DNA of 64,000 nucleotides, from positions 1 to 64,000 of the forward strand of contig JAIESR010000028.1 of the NCBI GenBank assembly GCA_019745775.1, in the 5' to 3' direction. The first letter of the stretch is position 1; the number at the start of each line of letters is the position of its first letter. Origin of the DNA: Xanthobacteraceae bacterium (lineage in GTDB: Bacteria; Pseudomonadota; Alphaproteobacteria; Rhizobiales; Xanthobacteraceae). The notes beneath the pieces are model-generated. The model saw only the letters and a list, made by a program, of their open reading frames with translations. It had not been told where the DNA came from and made no database searches. The position numbers were made by a program, and so were the translations under genes. Shown here piece by piece: positions 25,496 to 34,106 of the stretch.

Positions 25496-25911
25496 ATGGG
25501 CAAATACGAGCCCCTGAGCGATTTCCTCCGTCAGCAGGCCGCTGATGAAGTTTCGCTGAGCTTTGAGCAAATCGAGCAGATCATCGGCAACGCGCTGCCG
25601 GCAAGCGCGCACGAGCATCGCGCCTGGTGGAGTAACAATTCGACTAACAGTGTGATGACGCGAGCTTGGATCGACGCCGGTTTTCGCAGCGAACAGGTCG
25701 ATATGAACGCCCGTAAGCTGGTGTTTCGTCGCATCCGCAAGCAGCAATCAACGAATCAACGCGGCTTGCCGAATACCTCCAGCGCGACCGCGCATGCCGA
25801 CCATCCGATTATTGGTTGTATGAAGGGAACGCTACGAATCGCACCGGGCGTCGACCTCACCGACCGGCGGAGCCAGAGTGGGGACAGCTTGCTTGGGGTA
25901 GTCGAAAATAG
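25496..25911 (+). pseudogene. Frameshifted antitoxin with N-terminal DUF7662-like domain
   Basis: The ATG at 25496 opens a DUF7662-like domain (YEPLSDFLRQQ, EQIIGNALPASAHEHRAWW, MTRAWIDAGF, RKLVFRRI; about residues 1-83). The same frame continues into a segment like a toxin-binding antitoxin tail (HPIIGCMKGTLRIAPGVDLT). One base appears to be missing near 25863: the next frame restores PAEPEWGQLAWGSRK and a stop at 25909-25911, two bases before the PIN toxin ATG. Without the frameshift the product would be about 139 residues. Uncorrected, the frame reads on to 26125 as nonsense. The call as an antitoxin rests on the tail sequence and on spacing to the toxin. Confidence 0.6.
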
Positions 25912-25913
25912 CG

Positions 25914-26325
25914 ATGCCGTTGCTACTGGATACGTGTGCGGTTATCTGGCTGGCGAGCGGCGAGTCGATAAACGACGAAAGTCGGTTAGCATTGCGCGCG
26001 GCGCGACAAGCAAACGATTCGATATACATATCGCCGATCACAGCACTCGAGATTGGCCTCTTGGTTGCTCGTGGTCGATTGAGCCTCATGATATCGCCAC
26101 AACGTTGGTTCGACCGTTTACTTGACCGCTCGGGAGCGCAACTTTCCGACATGTCCGCTGATCTTCTGATGGCCTCAAGCTTTCTCCCGGGAGCACCGCC
26201 GCGCGATCCCCGCTGATCGGATCATTGTCGCCACCGCGCGAGAATTCGGCCATGTCATCGTCACGCGAGATCGGGAATTGTTGAACTACGCGGAACAAGG
26301 CCACGTTCAATCGCTCACCTGTTGA
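25914..26325 (+). pseudogene. Frameshifted PIN-domain (VapC-like) toxin
   Basis: The gene starts MPLLLDTCAVIWLASGES, the first acidic PIN motif, and continues with SPITALEIGLLVARGR (second acidic residue). The frame ends early at 26216 after GAPPRDPR. One extra C in the run near 26208-26211 explains it: removing it restores DPADRIIVATAREFGHVIVTRDRELL and a stop at 26323-26325, giving about 136 residues with the third and fourth acidic residues. The gene belongs to the Sll0205-like PIN group. As written it lacks part of the active site and should be inactive. Confidence 0.75.
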
Positions 26326-26344
26326 GCTTGGCTGAGGCGCTACC

Positions 26345-26642
26345 ATGACCCTCGCCGAGTTCGAGCGCGGCCTCGCCAAGCGGACACCGCCGCCGGACTG
26401 GTCACCGGCGCTCGCCGGCCTGTGGTGGGCCGGCAAGGACAAGTGGGACACCGCGCATGCACGCGTCATGGACGAGTCGGGCAAGGGATTGCGCGCAGGT
26501 GCACGCATACCTCCCCCGCCTTGAGAAAGACGAAGCGAACGCCCGCTACTGGTACCGGCGAGCGGGCGTGGCGCCGGAAACAGGTGCACGCGAGGCCGAA
26601 TGGGCCGCAATTGCCCGCGATCTGCTCGATAAATCGCGTTAA
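26345..26642 (+). pseudogene. Frameshifted small conserved protein
   Basis: From the ATG at 26345 the frame reads MTLAEFERGLAKRTPP, then WSPALAGLWWAGKDKWDTAHARV, then breaks. One extra G in AAGGGATT near 26480 explains it; the next frame continues QVHAYLPRLEKDEANARYWYRRAG and EAEWAAIARDLLDKSR to a stop at 26640-26642. The restored product, about 98 residues, matches a family of small cytoplasmic proteins with a LWW...W..AH..... HAYLHRKEGD..NA.YWYRRAG pattern that I know only as hypothetical. It may be intact in the living organism if the extra base is a sequencing error. Confidence 0.7.
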
Positions 26643-26723
26643 CCATAAGTTCGCCGCGAAGATTAATTGACCATCCTGCAAGCGCCCGCTGATAAGGTGG
26701 GAGAGGAAGGGGTGTTTGGGTCC

Positions 26724-28109
26724 ATGCGTGCGTGGGGGGTTCTGGCGATCATCGGCGTTGCCGCGCTTGGCGGATGCACCAGCGTTTACAATCTCCCGCA
26801 CAACCAGCCGGTGACGGGCTCCGTTCAGGCCTTGCCGCTCGGCGGCGAAGTGCCGCTCCATTCCGATGACGTGATGATAAGCCTCGCCTTCTCCGGCGGC
26901 GGCACCCGCGCGGCCGCGTTCTCGTTCGGCGTGCTGAAGGAGCTCGAGGCGACGCGCATTCGCGACCGCGGTAAGAACGTGTCGCTGCTCGACCGCGTGG
27001 ACTTCGTCTCGGGCGTGTCCGGTGGATCGGTGCTTGCGGCCTACTACGGCCTGCGCAAACGCGAAGCGCTATCCGATTTCCGCGAGCGCTTCCTGCTGCG
27101 CAATGCGGAGGAATCGCTCAACACCCGTGTCTCGATCGCCAATCTCGGCCGTGCGATTGGCGGCGGTTTGAATGACGACACGCGCTTCCCGCGCTGGCTC
27201 GACGACAATCTGTTCGGCGGGGCGACCTTCCGCGACTTCCCCGGTAACCAGCGTCCGCGCATCTGGATTAACGCGTCCGACATCTTCAACCGCACGCCGT
27301 TCGTGTTCGGCAACGTCGCCTTCGACGCCATGTGCAGCGACCTGATGAGCTATCCGATCTCGGAGGCGGTCGCAGCCTCGGCGGCGGTTCCGGTGGTGTT
27401 CGCGCCGATCGTGCTCGAAACCTTCCCCGGCCGCTGCCAGACCCGGTTGCCGGACTGGATCGCGCGGTCGCGGGCAAATCGCAACGCGCAGCCGCTGTTG
27501 CGAGACTTCGCGCAGGCGATCGAGAGCTACCACACCGGTTCTGTACGCTACGTCAAGCTGCTGGACGGCGGGTTGGTCGACAATTTCGGCCTGTCGGGGT
27601 TCACCATTGCGCTGCTTTCGGCGACGCGTCCCTACGAGCCGCTGACGCCGCAACAGGCCACGCGCATCCGGCGGGTGATGTTCTTGATCGTGGATTCCGG
27701 CCGCGGACCGTCGGGAGACTGGTCGCAGCAGCTTCCGGGACCGACCGGTGTCGACCTGGTGATGGCGACCGCCGATACCGCGACCGAAGCCAGCACGCGC
27801 GCGAGCTATGCCGCATTCGTCGCGACCATGAACGAGTGGGTCGGCAAGGTACGTCGTTGGCGCTGTGGCCTGTCGGCGGCCGAGCGGCAGCGGCTGGGCG
27901 CCGGCGGTGAAGGCTGGCGCTGCAACGACATCAACGTATATGTGGAACGCGTCGGCTTCGACCAGTTCGACCGCACGCGCGCCGAAGTGCTCAATGCGAT
28001 CCCGACCCGCTTCCAGCTGCCGCAGCAATCGGTCGACCTCTTGATCGAAGCGGGCGGCGAAGCGGTCCGCAACAACTCGATCTACCAGGCGTTCAAGCGC
28101 GGGCTGTGA
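26724..28109 (+). CDS. Patatin-like phospholipase lipoprotein
   Basis: A 461-residue lipoprotein: the N-terminus MRAWGVLAIIGVAALGGC has a lipobox (LGGC) for lipid attachment. The patatin domain has the oxyanion glycine loop AFSGGGTRAAAFSFG, the nucleophile elbow SGVSGGSVLAAYYG (GxSxG) and the catalytic aspartate in VKLLDGGLVDNFGLSG. It should hydrolyse phospholipids or other acyl esters from the outer-membrane or periplasmic side. Substrate and purpose are unknown. The ATG at 26724 is preferred as it starts the signal peptide; open sequence reaches back to 26667. It is convergent with the TctC cluster. Confidence 0.88.
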   Translation: MRAWGVLAIIGVAALGGCTSVYNLPHNQPVTGSVQALPLGGEVPLHSDDVMISLAFSGGGTRAAAFSFGVLKELEATRIRDRGKNVSLLDRVDFVSGVSGGSVLAAYYGLRKREALSDFRERFLLRNAEESLNTRVSIANLGRAIGGGLNDDTRFPRWLDDNLFGGATFRDFPGNQRPRIWINASDIFNRTPFVFGNVAFDAMCSDLMSYPISEAVAASAAVPVVFAPIVLETFPGRCQTRLPDWIARSRANRNAQPLLRDFAQAIESYHTGSVRYVKLLDGGLVDNFGLSGFTIALLSATRPYEPLTPQQATRIRRVMFLIVDSGRGPSGDWSQQLPGPTGVDLVMATADTATEASTRASYAAFVATMNEWVGKVRRWRCGLSAAERQRLGAGGEGWRCNDINVYVERVGFDQFDRTRAEVLNAIPTRFQLPQQSVDLLIEAGGEAVRNNSIYQAFKRGL

Positions 28110-28181
28110 CGGCCGGCATCTCAGGCTTGACCGCCACGTCGGTCATGCTGGTCGAGGGATAGATCGAGCAGGTTTTGCCAA

Positions 28182-29285
28182 CTATCGGCCAATCACCTGG
28201 CGCGCGCGGGCGATGATGTTCGGCGGATAGTTCGCGAACTCGACAAGCATCTTCTCGACGGTTCCGCCGGTCGCGGGATTTATTTCGAGATTTTGCCGCT
28301 GAGCAGCTTCCACGAGCTCGGGATCCTTCATCGCCGCGTCGAAACCTGCCCGCAGCGCCGCGAGACGCTCGGCCGTCATGCCCGAAGGCGCGATGATCGG
28401 ACGGGCCAGCAGCGTCTGATTGAAATGAAGTGCGAGAACGCTGCGATCCTCGTCCGTCTTCGCGAAGTCGTAGACGCTGGGTACCGGACCGAATTTGTCG
28501 GACCGTTGCGGACCCATTTGGATGAAGAGCTTGAGGCGGCCCGATTTCACATCGTCCAGCAAGGTCGTCATGATGGTGGATACGAAGAGCGAGCAGCTTG
28601 CGGCGACCTCGCCGCGCTGCATGGCAAGGTTAGTCTCCTTCGTGCCCGAGAATCCGGGAATAAGCTGGATCTTCGCCCCGAACAGGTTTTTCAGAACCAA
28701 CGGATGCAGATGGCTGGTGGCGCCGGCGCCGGCCGTGCCGAATGTCGTCTCGCGTGTCAGCATGTCCTGGAAGGTCTTCGGGTTTTCCGGCCGGTTCCAG
28801 ACACCGCAGAACGAAACGTCCTGGTCCATCGAACCGACCCATCCGAACTTGGCCGCCTCGAAATTGGCCTGGTCGTTGCCGAACAGGGCATCCATCGCGG
28901 CCGAGGCGGCGATGGCCCCGAGGTCGCTCCCGTCCTTTGGCGCCACGGAGTAAATATAGTTGGCTACTCTTAGCGAACCGGCGCCCGGCATATTGCGTGC
29001 GACGACGGCGGGATTGCCCGGAAGGTGCTTGCCCAGGTACCGGGCCAACACGCGGGCATACGCGTCATAGCCGCCGCCGGGACCAAAACCGACGTTGATC
29101 TTGATGGTCATGCCTTGGAATGTCACGGCGCCGTCGGCCGACTTGGCGTCACGATCGGCGATCGTCGACAGCAGGGCCACGAAAAGCGGCAGCCAGAACG
29201 GGCACACGCGAGGCCGCCAGCGCGCAGCCAGCCCCGAGCGCTGAAAGCGGTTCGGCCCGGCAGCGGATCGTCGGACGTTTGGCAT
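28182..29285 (-). CDS. TctC/Bug-like periplasmic binding protein (distant member)
   Basis: A 367-residue putative solute-binding protein. It has a hydrophobic export segment after a basic N-terminus (LPLFVALLSTIAD) and core motifs of the tripartite tricarboxylate receptor family: INVGFGPGGGYDAYARVLARYLGKHLPGNPAVVARNMPGAGSL and YIYSVAPKDGSDLGAIA. It differs from the four tighter paralogues to its right and is probably a separate subfamily. It is the last gene of a leftward cluster. The true start could be a little downstream of 29285. The substrate is unknown; these proteins bind carboxylated compounds. Confidence 0.8.
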   Translation of the reverse strand: MPNVRRSAAGPNRFQRSGLAARWRPRVCPFWLPLFVALLSTIADRDAKSADGAVTFQGMTIKINVGFGPGGGYDAYARVLARYLGKHLPGNPAVVARNMPGAGSLRVANYIYSVAPKDGSDLGAIAASAAMDALFGNDQANFEAAKFGWVGSMDQDVSFCGVWNRPENPKTFQDMLTRETTFGTAGAGATSHLHPLVLKNLFGAKIQLIPGFSGTKETNLAMQRGEVAASCSLFVSTIMTTLLDDVKSGRLKLFIQMGPQRSDKFGPVPSVYDFAKTDEDRSVLALHFNQTLLARPIIAPSGMTAERLAALRAGFDAAMKDPELVEAAQRQNLEINPATGGTVEKMLVEFANYPPNIIARARQVIGR

Positions 29286-29332
29286 GAGATCCTCTCCCGC
29301 CAGGCGACGGCTGGCAAACGAGCAGATACCGA

Positions 29333-30214
29333 CTACACCGGCTTTTCGCCCAGGACCGTGACCCGGCGAAGCAGCCGACGTTCCGAAGCGTCAAAATCCG
29401 TGCGCGCGTGCAGCAGGCAGCGGTTGTCCCAGATCACCAAATCCCCCGGCGTCCACTTGTGCGCGTAGACATATTCGGGGCGTTCCTGATGGATGAAGAG
29501 CTGGTGAAGAAGCTCTTCGCTCTCATCGCGCGGCATGCCTTCGATGAAGCCGGTCATCAGGCGGTTCACGTAGAGCGCCTTGCGCCCCGTCACAGGGTGC
29601 GTGCGCACGACCGGATGGGACGCATGCGGCACGCCCTCGCGGATATCGAAGGTGCCGCCGCGTGTGTCCGCGTGGTTGTAATCGTAGACGTTCATCGCCC
29701 GCCTGCCGTCGATCCTGCGCCGCAGCGCCTCCGGCAGCGTCTCGTAGGCGTAATAGGCGTTCGCGAAGCAGGTATCGCCGCCCCTGCTTGGAATCTCCAT
29801 GCCGTAGAGCATCGTCGCCGAGCAAGGTTTTTCCTGGTGACACTGGTCGGTATGGAAGTGCATCTCGCCGTCCGGATGCGCGCCGATCAGCTTGCCGTCC
29901 TCGCGGATATTCGAGATCAGCATGATCGCCGGGTTCTTCTTGTTGTGATGTGTGCGCGGGTTGGCGGATTTGTTGAGCGGTCCGAAGCGCTCCGCGAAGG
30001 CCACCATCTGGTCTTCGTCCAGAGTCTGTCCTGGAAAGACGACGACGAGGTATTGGAACCAGGCGTCGAGAATGTCCTTGAACACCCCATCGCTGAGCGG
30101 CCGAGCGAGATCGACGCCGGTGATGCGAGCGCCGACAACCGGGGAGGCGGGGTGAACCGTGAGACCATGAGGAGTTTGGTACTCACGCTTCCAGTCTGGC
30201 GCCGTGACGTTCAT
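29333..30214 (-). CDS. TauD/TfdA family Fe(II)/2-oxoglutarate dioxygenase
   Basis: A 293-residue cytosolic dioxygenase that oxidises a substrate with O2, Fe(II) and 2-oxoglutarate. The iron triad is visible as MHFHTDQCH (HxD) and RCLLHARTDF (distal His). The N-terminal motif HPASPVVGARITGVDLARPL and RPEYVYAHKWTPGDLVIWDNR are typical of TauD/TfdA. The substrate might be a sulfonate, an aryloxyacid or another carboxylate. It sits inside a run of TctC-type binding proteins, which suggests it degrades a compound taken up by one of them. Confidence 0.9.
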   Translation of the reverse strand: MNVTAPDWKREYQTPHGLTVHPASPVVGARITGVDLARPLSDGVFKDILDAWFQYLVVVFPGQTLDEDQMVAFAERFGPLNKSANPRTHHNKKNPAIMLISNIREDGKLIGAHPDGEMHFHTDQCHQEKPCSATMLYGMEIPSRGGDTCFANAYYAYETLPEALRRRIDGRRAMNVYDYNHADTRGGTFDIREGVPHASHPVVRTHPVTGRKALYVNRLMTGFIEGMPRDESEELLHQLFIHQERPEYVYAHKWTPGDLVIWDNRCLLHARTDFDASERRLLRRVTVLGEKPV

Positions 30215-30331
30215 CGATCGCTCTCAGTTGGAGAGATAAGAGCAAGCAATGCAAATTGGAAAACGAGTTGTGCACCTTGTCAAGTGAAGGTGCCGTCAGG
30301 GCAGCTGCCACAACGAAGCAGGGCTCGGCCG

Positions 30332-31312
30332 TCAATCCGTGCCGGTGATGCCGGCTTCCTTGATAACCGGGCCCCATTTGTCCATTTCGTTCTTGATATA
30401 GGCGCCGAGTTCGGCCGGCGTCGAGCCGCGCACCACGACGCCGAGGCCTTCGAGCCGCTGCTTGATCTTGGGGTCGTTGATCGCCGTGATGGTGTCGGCG
30501 TGCAGCTTGCGGATGATCTCGGGCGGGGTCTTCGCGGGGGCCAGGAGCGCGTACCACGACGATACGTCGAAGCCGGGCACGCCTTCCTCTGCGATCGGCG
30601 CCAGCTCGGGCGCCGCCGGCGTGCGCTTGGCGGTGGTCACCGCGAGGCCGCGCAGCTTGCGGCTTTGGATCAGCGGCAGCACGGCGCCGATGTTGTTGAA
30701 CATCACGTCGACGCGCCCCGGCAGCAGGTCATTGAGCGCGGGGCCGGCACCGCGATAGGGCACGTGCAGCATCTCGACCTTGGCGAGCCGCTTGAACAGC
30801 TCGCCGGAGAGATGCACCGAGGTGCCGTGTCCCGACGACGCGAAGCTGATCTTGCCCTTGTTGGCATTGGCATGGTCGATGAATTCCCTCACCGAGCGCG
30901 CCGGGGAGGAGATCGGCACCGCCATGACGTTCGGGTACTCGCAGATCAGCGTGATCGGTGCGAGGTCGGCGATGGGATCGTAGGGCAGCGATGGGAACAG
31001 GAACTTGTTCACGGCGAGCGGCATCGAGTGCAGCATGATGGTGTAGCCGTCGGGGTCCGACCGCACCACCTGCTCGGTGCCGATATTGGTGGCGCCGCCG
31101 CCGCGGTTCTCGACGACGAGCTGCTGGCCCCACATGTCCGACAGCTTGGCTGAGACGACGCGCGCGATGGCATCGGTGCCGCCACCCGGTGGGAACGGCA
31201 CCACCAGCCGCACGAAGCGGTTCGGATAGGCCTGGGCCTGCGCGCGGCCGATCACCGCGGGCGCCACAAGGGCAGCGGCGGATGCCGAGATCAGCTTGCG
31301 GCGATCGATCAT
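30332..31312 (-). CDS. TctC/Bug periplasmic binding protein (1)
   Basis: A 326-residue periplasmic binding protein of the tripartite tricarboxylate transporter receptor family. A twin-arginine-like or Sec leader (MIDRRKLISASAAALVAPAVIGRAQA) precedes the mature start [19 protein letters not shown]. The loop VVENRGGGATNIGTEQV and the later [18 protein letters not shown] and VPYRGAGPALNDLLPGRVDVMFN mark the ligand site. These proteins bind carboxylates such as citrate or glutarate; the compound is not known here. The next gene in transcription order is the dioxygenase. Confidence 0.9.
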   Translation of the reverse strand: MIDRRKLISASAAALVAPAVIGRAQAQAYPNRFVRLVVPFPPGGGTDAIARVVSAKLSDMWGQQLVVENRGGGATNIGTEQVVRSDPDGYTIMLHSMPLAVNKFLFPSLPYDPIADLAPITLICEYPNVMAVPISSPARSVREFIDHANANKGKISFASSGHGTSVHLSGELFKRLAKVEMLHVPYRGAGPALNDLLPGRVDVMFNNIGAVLPLIQSRKLRGLAVTTAKRTPAAPELAPIAEEGVPGFDVSSWYALLAPAKTPPEIIRKLHADTITAINDPKIKQRLEGLGVVVRGSTPAELGAYIKNEMDKWGPVIKEAGITGTD

Positions 31313-31327
31313 GGCAGCTCCACTCCT

Positions 31328-32296
31328 TCAGTTGACCTTGATGCCGGCCGCCTTGATCACCGCGGCCCATTTGTCGATTTCGACCCTGAGCATGCCGGCG
31401 AGCTCCTGCGGGCTCGAGGGCGCGGGCACGTAACCGATCAGCTCGGCCTTGGCCTTGACCGCCGGGTCGGTGAGCGCGGCGCGCGCTGCGGTGTTCATCG
31501 CCCTGATGATTTCGGGCGGCGTGGCCGCCGCGACGAACATCGCCTGCCACGACATCACCTCGTAGCCGGGGACCGCCTCGGCGATCGGCGGCAGGTCGGG
31601 TGCGGCGGGATCGAGGGCGAGGCTGGTGACGCCCAGTCCGCGGATCTGTCCCGCGCGCACGTTCTCGAGTAGCGAGCCGCTCGCGATGTAGACGTCGACG
31701 CGCCCCGGAATGAGATCGTTGAGCACGGGGCCGGCGCCGCGATACGGCACATGGATCATGTTGAGGCCAGCCATCGTCTTGAACAGCTCGATGGCGAGAT
31801 GCGGTGCGCTGCCGGTGCCGGGCGACGCCATCGTCAGCTTGCCGGGGTTGGCTTTGGCATAGGCGATGAATTCCTGCACTGTCCGGGCGGGCGAGGAATT
31901 CGGCACGAACATGTAATACGGGAAGGTGAAGAGGTTCGCGACCGGCGCAAGGTCGGCGACCGGATCGTAGCTGAGGGTCCGCGTGAGGCTCGGCGCAACC
32001 GCCAGCGAGGACGTGGCGTAGAGGATCGTGTGGCCGTCGGGCGGCGATCGCGCGACCAGCTCGGCCGCGATGTTGGTGCCGCCGCCCGGCCGGTTCTCAA
32101 TGACGACCTGCTGGTTCCAGATTTTCGACAGCGGCTCGCTCATGACGCGGGCGGCGACGTCGGTGGGTCCGCCGGGCGCCAGCGGCACGATCAGCCGGAC
32201 GAAGCGGTTCGGAAAAGTTTGCGCGTAGGCGCGCAGAATGATCGACGGTGTGAGCACCGCAACGGAGGCTGCCAGTAGTCGCCGGCGGTCGATCAT
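31328..32296 (-). CDS. TctC/Bug periplasmic binding protein (2)
   Basis: A 322-residue paralogue of the preceding protein with the same leader layout (MIDRRRLLAASVAVLTPSIILRAYAQ) and core motifs FPNRFVRLIVPLAPGGPTD, IENRPGGGTNIAAELVA and VPYRGAGPVLNDLIPGRVD. Its start overlaps the stop of the frameshifted ModA-like gene by four bases (ATGA), showing they were one operon. It is separated from the next binding protein by about 15 bases. Confidence 0.9.
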   Translation of the reverse strand: MIDRRRLLAASVAVLTPSIILRAYAQTFPNRFVRLIVPLAPGGPTDVAARVMSEPLSKIWNQQVVIENRPGGGTNIAAELVARSPPDGHTILYATSSLAVAPSLTRTLSYDPVADLAPVANLFTFPYYMFVPNSSPARTVQEFIAYAKANPGKLTMASPGTGSAPHLAIELFKTMAGLNMIHVPYRGAGPVLNDLIPGRVDVYIASGSLLENVRAGQIRGLGVTSLALDPAAPDLPPIAEAVPGYEVMSWQAMFVAAATPPEIIRAMNTAARAALTDPAVKAKAELIGYVPAPSSPQELAGMLRVEIDKWAAVIKAAGIKVN

Positions 32297-33056
32297 GGCG
32301 CGCCTTGCTCCATCCCGGTCTTCTTGATGTAGGGCAGTGCCGCCGGCGAAGCGATGAACCTGATCAGCTCGCGTGCGGCGTCCGCCTGCGTCGCGCCGGT
32401 GTGAATGCCGCCGGCAAACACGCTGACGGTGTCCATCTCCTTCGGCACCGGACCGACATACTGGATGCCCGGGAACAGCAGGAGCTCGCTGACCTGCTGG
32501 AAGCCGATATGACGTCGCCGCGCGCCAGGATCGAACCGACGGGCGTGCCGGGCGGGGTCTGCGTGATCTTGGCCGCGACCTGATCCCAGATGCCCCACTT
32601 CTTGAAGAGGCTTTCCAGGAACACGCCGCTCGGACCGGACGAATAGCCGATGCCCTTGGCCGCGAGCAGGAGTCGCTTCACGGCATCGGCGGTGCTGATA
32701 TCGGGTTTCGGCACGCCCTTTGGGACGGCGATGGCGATGCCGGAGCGCACCAGGTCGACGCGGCTCGATCCGACGATCTTGCCTTCCTTGATCATCGCCT
32801 CCATCGCCGGCGTCACCAGGATCGCCATGTCGAAGGTCTCGCCGGCGCGCAGCTTCTTGAGGATATCATTGGTGCCGTTCCAGGTGGTGTTGAGCTTGTG
32901 TCCGCTGACGCGCTCGAACTCCGGCGCGAACGCCAGATAGGCCTCCTTGATCGCCTGTGAAGAGATGACCTTGATTTCCGCCGAACCTGCCATTTGCGAA
33001 CTCCAAAAGGTGCCGCTCAGCACGGCGGCCAGGATGGTAGTCAATCGCATACGCAT
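32293..33056 (-). pseudogene. Frameshifted ModA-like substrate-binding protein
   Basis: The gene starts at 33056 with an export leader and the type II binding fold AEIKVISSQAIKEAYLAFAPEFERVSGHKLNTTWNGTND. The frame breaks near 32510 after LARGDV; the neighbouring frame then gives DIGFQQVSELLLFPGIQYVGPVPKEM and ends TGMEQGAP at 32293. A single deleted base (GACGTC-GATATC reduced to GACGTCATATC) accounts for it. Restored length is about 253 residues, the normal size for ABC-type molybdate-like or organic-acid binding proteins. As written the C-terminal lobe is lost. Confidence 0.75.
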
Positions 33057-33095
33057 GAGTTTTTCTCTCGTTTGTTTGCTTCCTGGCTCACCCCT

Positions 33096-34076
33096 TCATT
33101 CCGTGACCTTGATGTTGGCGGCTTTGATGACCGGGCCCCATTTCGCCGCATCCTCTTTGAGGTGCGCGCCGAGCGCCTCGGGCGTGGAGCCGACGATGAT
33201 AACGCCGAGCTTGTCGAGCCGCGCCTTGACCGCGGGCTCGGCCAGCACCCGCAGCGTGTCGGCGTTCATCTTGCGAATGACGTCCGGCGGCGTCTTCGCG
33301 GGGACGACGAAGGCGAACCACGACGAGGTGTCGTAGCCGGGCACGCCCGCTTCGCCGATCGCGGGCACGTCCGGCGCCGCCTCCTGCCGCTTTGCGGTCG
33401 AAACCCCGAGTGCCCGCAACTGGCCGGCCGCCACCATCGGCAGGCCCGACGCCATCACCGCGAAGGTCATGTCGACGCGTCCCGCGACGAGATCCGTGAT
33501 GGCCGGTGCCGCGCCACGATAGGGCACGTGGGTGATGTCGACCTTGGCCATGTACTTGAACAGCTCGGCGCTCATGTGCGGCGACGAGCCGTGGCCTGGC
33601 GACGCGTAGGTGAGTTTCCCGGGATTTGCCTTTGCCGCCGCCAGGATGTCGCCTACCGACCTGAATTTTGAATCCTTCGGCACCGCCAGAAGATTGGGGA
33701 ACGTGCAGATCAGCGTAACCGGTGCGAAGTCCGCGACCGGGTCGTAGTTGATCGATGGAAACAGATACTGGTTGACCGTCAGTCCGCCGGCGGTGATCAG
33801 CATCGTGTAGCCGTCGGGCGCCGCGCGCGCGACGAACTCGATGCCGATATTGGCGCCGGCGCCTGGCTTGTTCTCGACCACGACCTGCTGGCCCCAGATT
33901 TCCGACAGCCGGGCGCCGATGATCCGTCCGACGCCGTCAATGCCGCCGCCGGGCGTGAACGGTACCACCAGGCGGACGATGCGATTGGGCCAAGCTTGCG
34001 CCAATGCGGGACTGCCGATGGCGGTCAGCAAGGTGGAAGCGGTGCCCAGTTTGGTGAAACGGCGGCGATCGAGCAT
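33096..34076 (-). CDS. TctC/Bug periplasmic binding protein (3)
   Basis: A 326-residue TctC/Bug family protein. The leader (MLDRRRFTKLGTASTLLTAIGSPALAQA) is followed by [38 protein letters not shown] and VPYRGAAPAITDLVAGRVDMTF. It is in the same leftward cluster. The exact ligand is unknown. Its neighbours on both sides are also binding proteins, with no TctA/TctB permease between them. Confidence 0.9.
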   Translation of the reverse strand: MLDRRRFTKLGTASTLLTAIGSPALAQAWPNRIVRLVVPFTPGGGIDGVGRIIGARLSEIWGQQVVVENKPGAGANIGIEFVARAAPDGYTMLITAGGLTVNQYLFPSINYDPVADFAPVTLICTFPNLLAVPKDSKFRSVGDILAAAKANPGKLTYASPGHGSSPHMSAELFKYMAKVDITHVPYRGAAPAITDLVAGRVDMTFAVMASGLPMVAAGQLRALGVSTAKRQEAAPDVPAIGEAGVPGYDTSSWFAFVVPAKTPPDVIRKMNADTLRVLAEPAVKARLDKLGVIIVGSTPEALGAHLKEDAAKWGPVIKAANIKVTE

Positions 34077-34106
34077 GTCTCGGTCCCGGTCTTTCGTTCT
34101 TGAATG

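Noticed and set aside
25496-26125. A single 210-residue protein starting with DUF7662
   Set aside because: After about residue 122 the sequence loses all family character, while the neighbouring frame restores an antitoxin-like tail and the true spacing to the toxin.
29408-31153. A 581-codon plus-strand frame across the dioxygenase and a TctC gene
   Set aside because: It spans two clear minus-strand genes and their spacer; composition is Arg/His/Asp-rich as in antisense frames.
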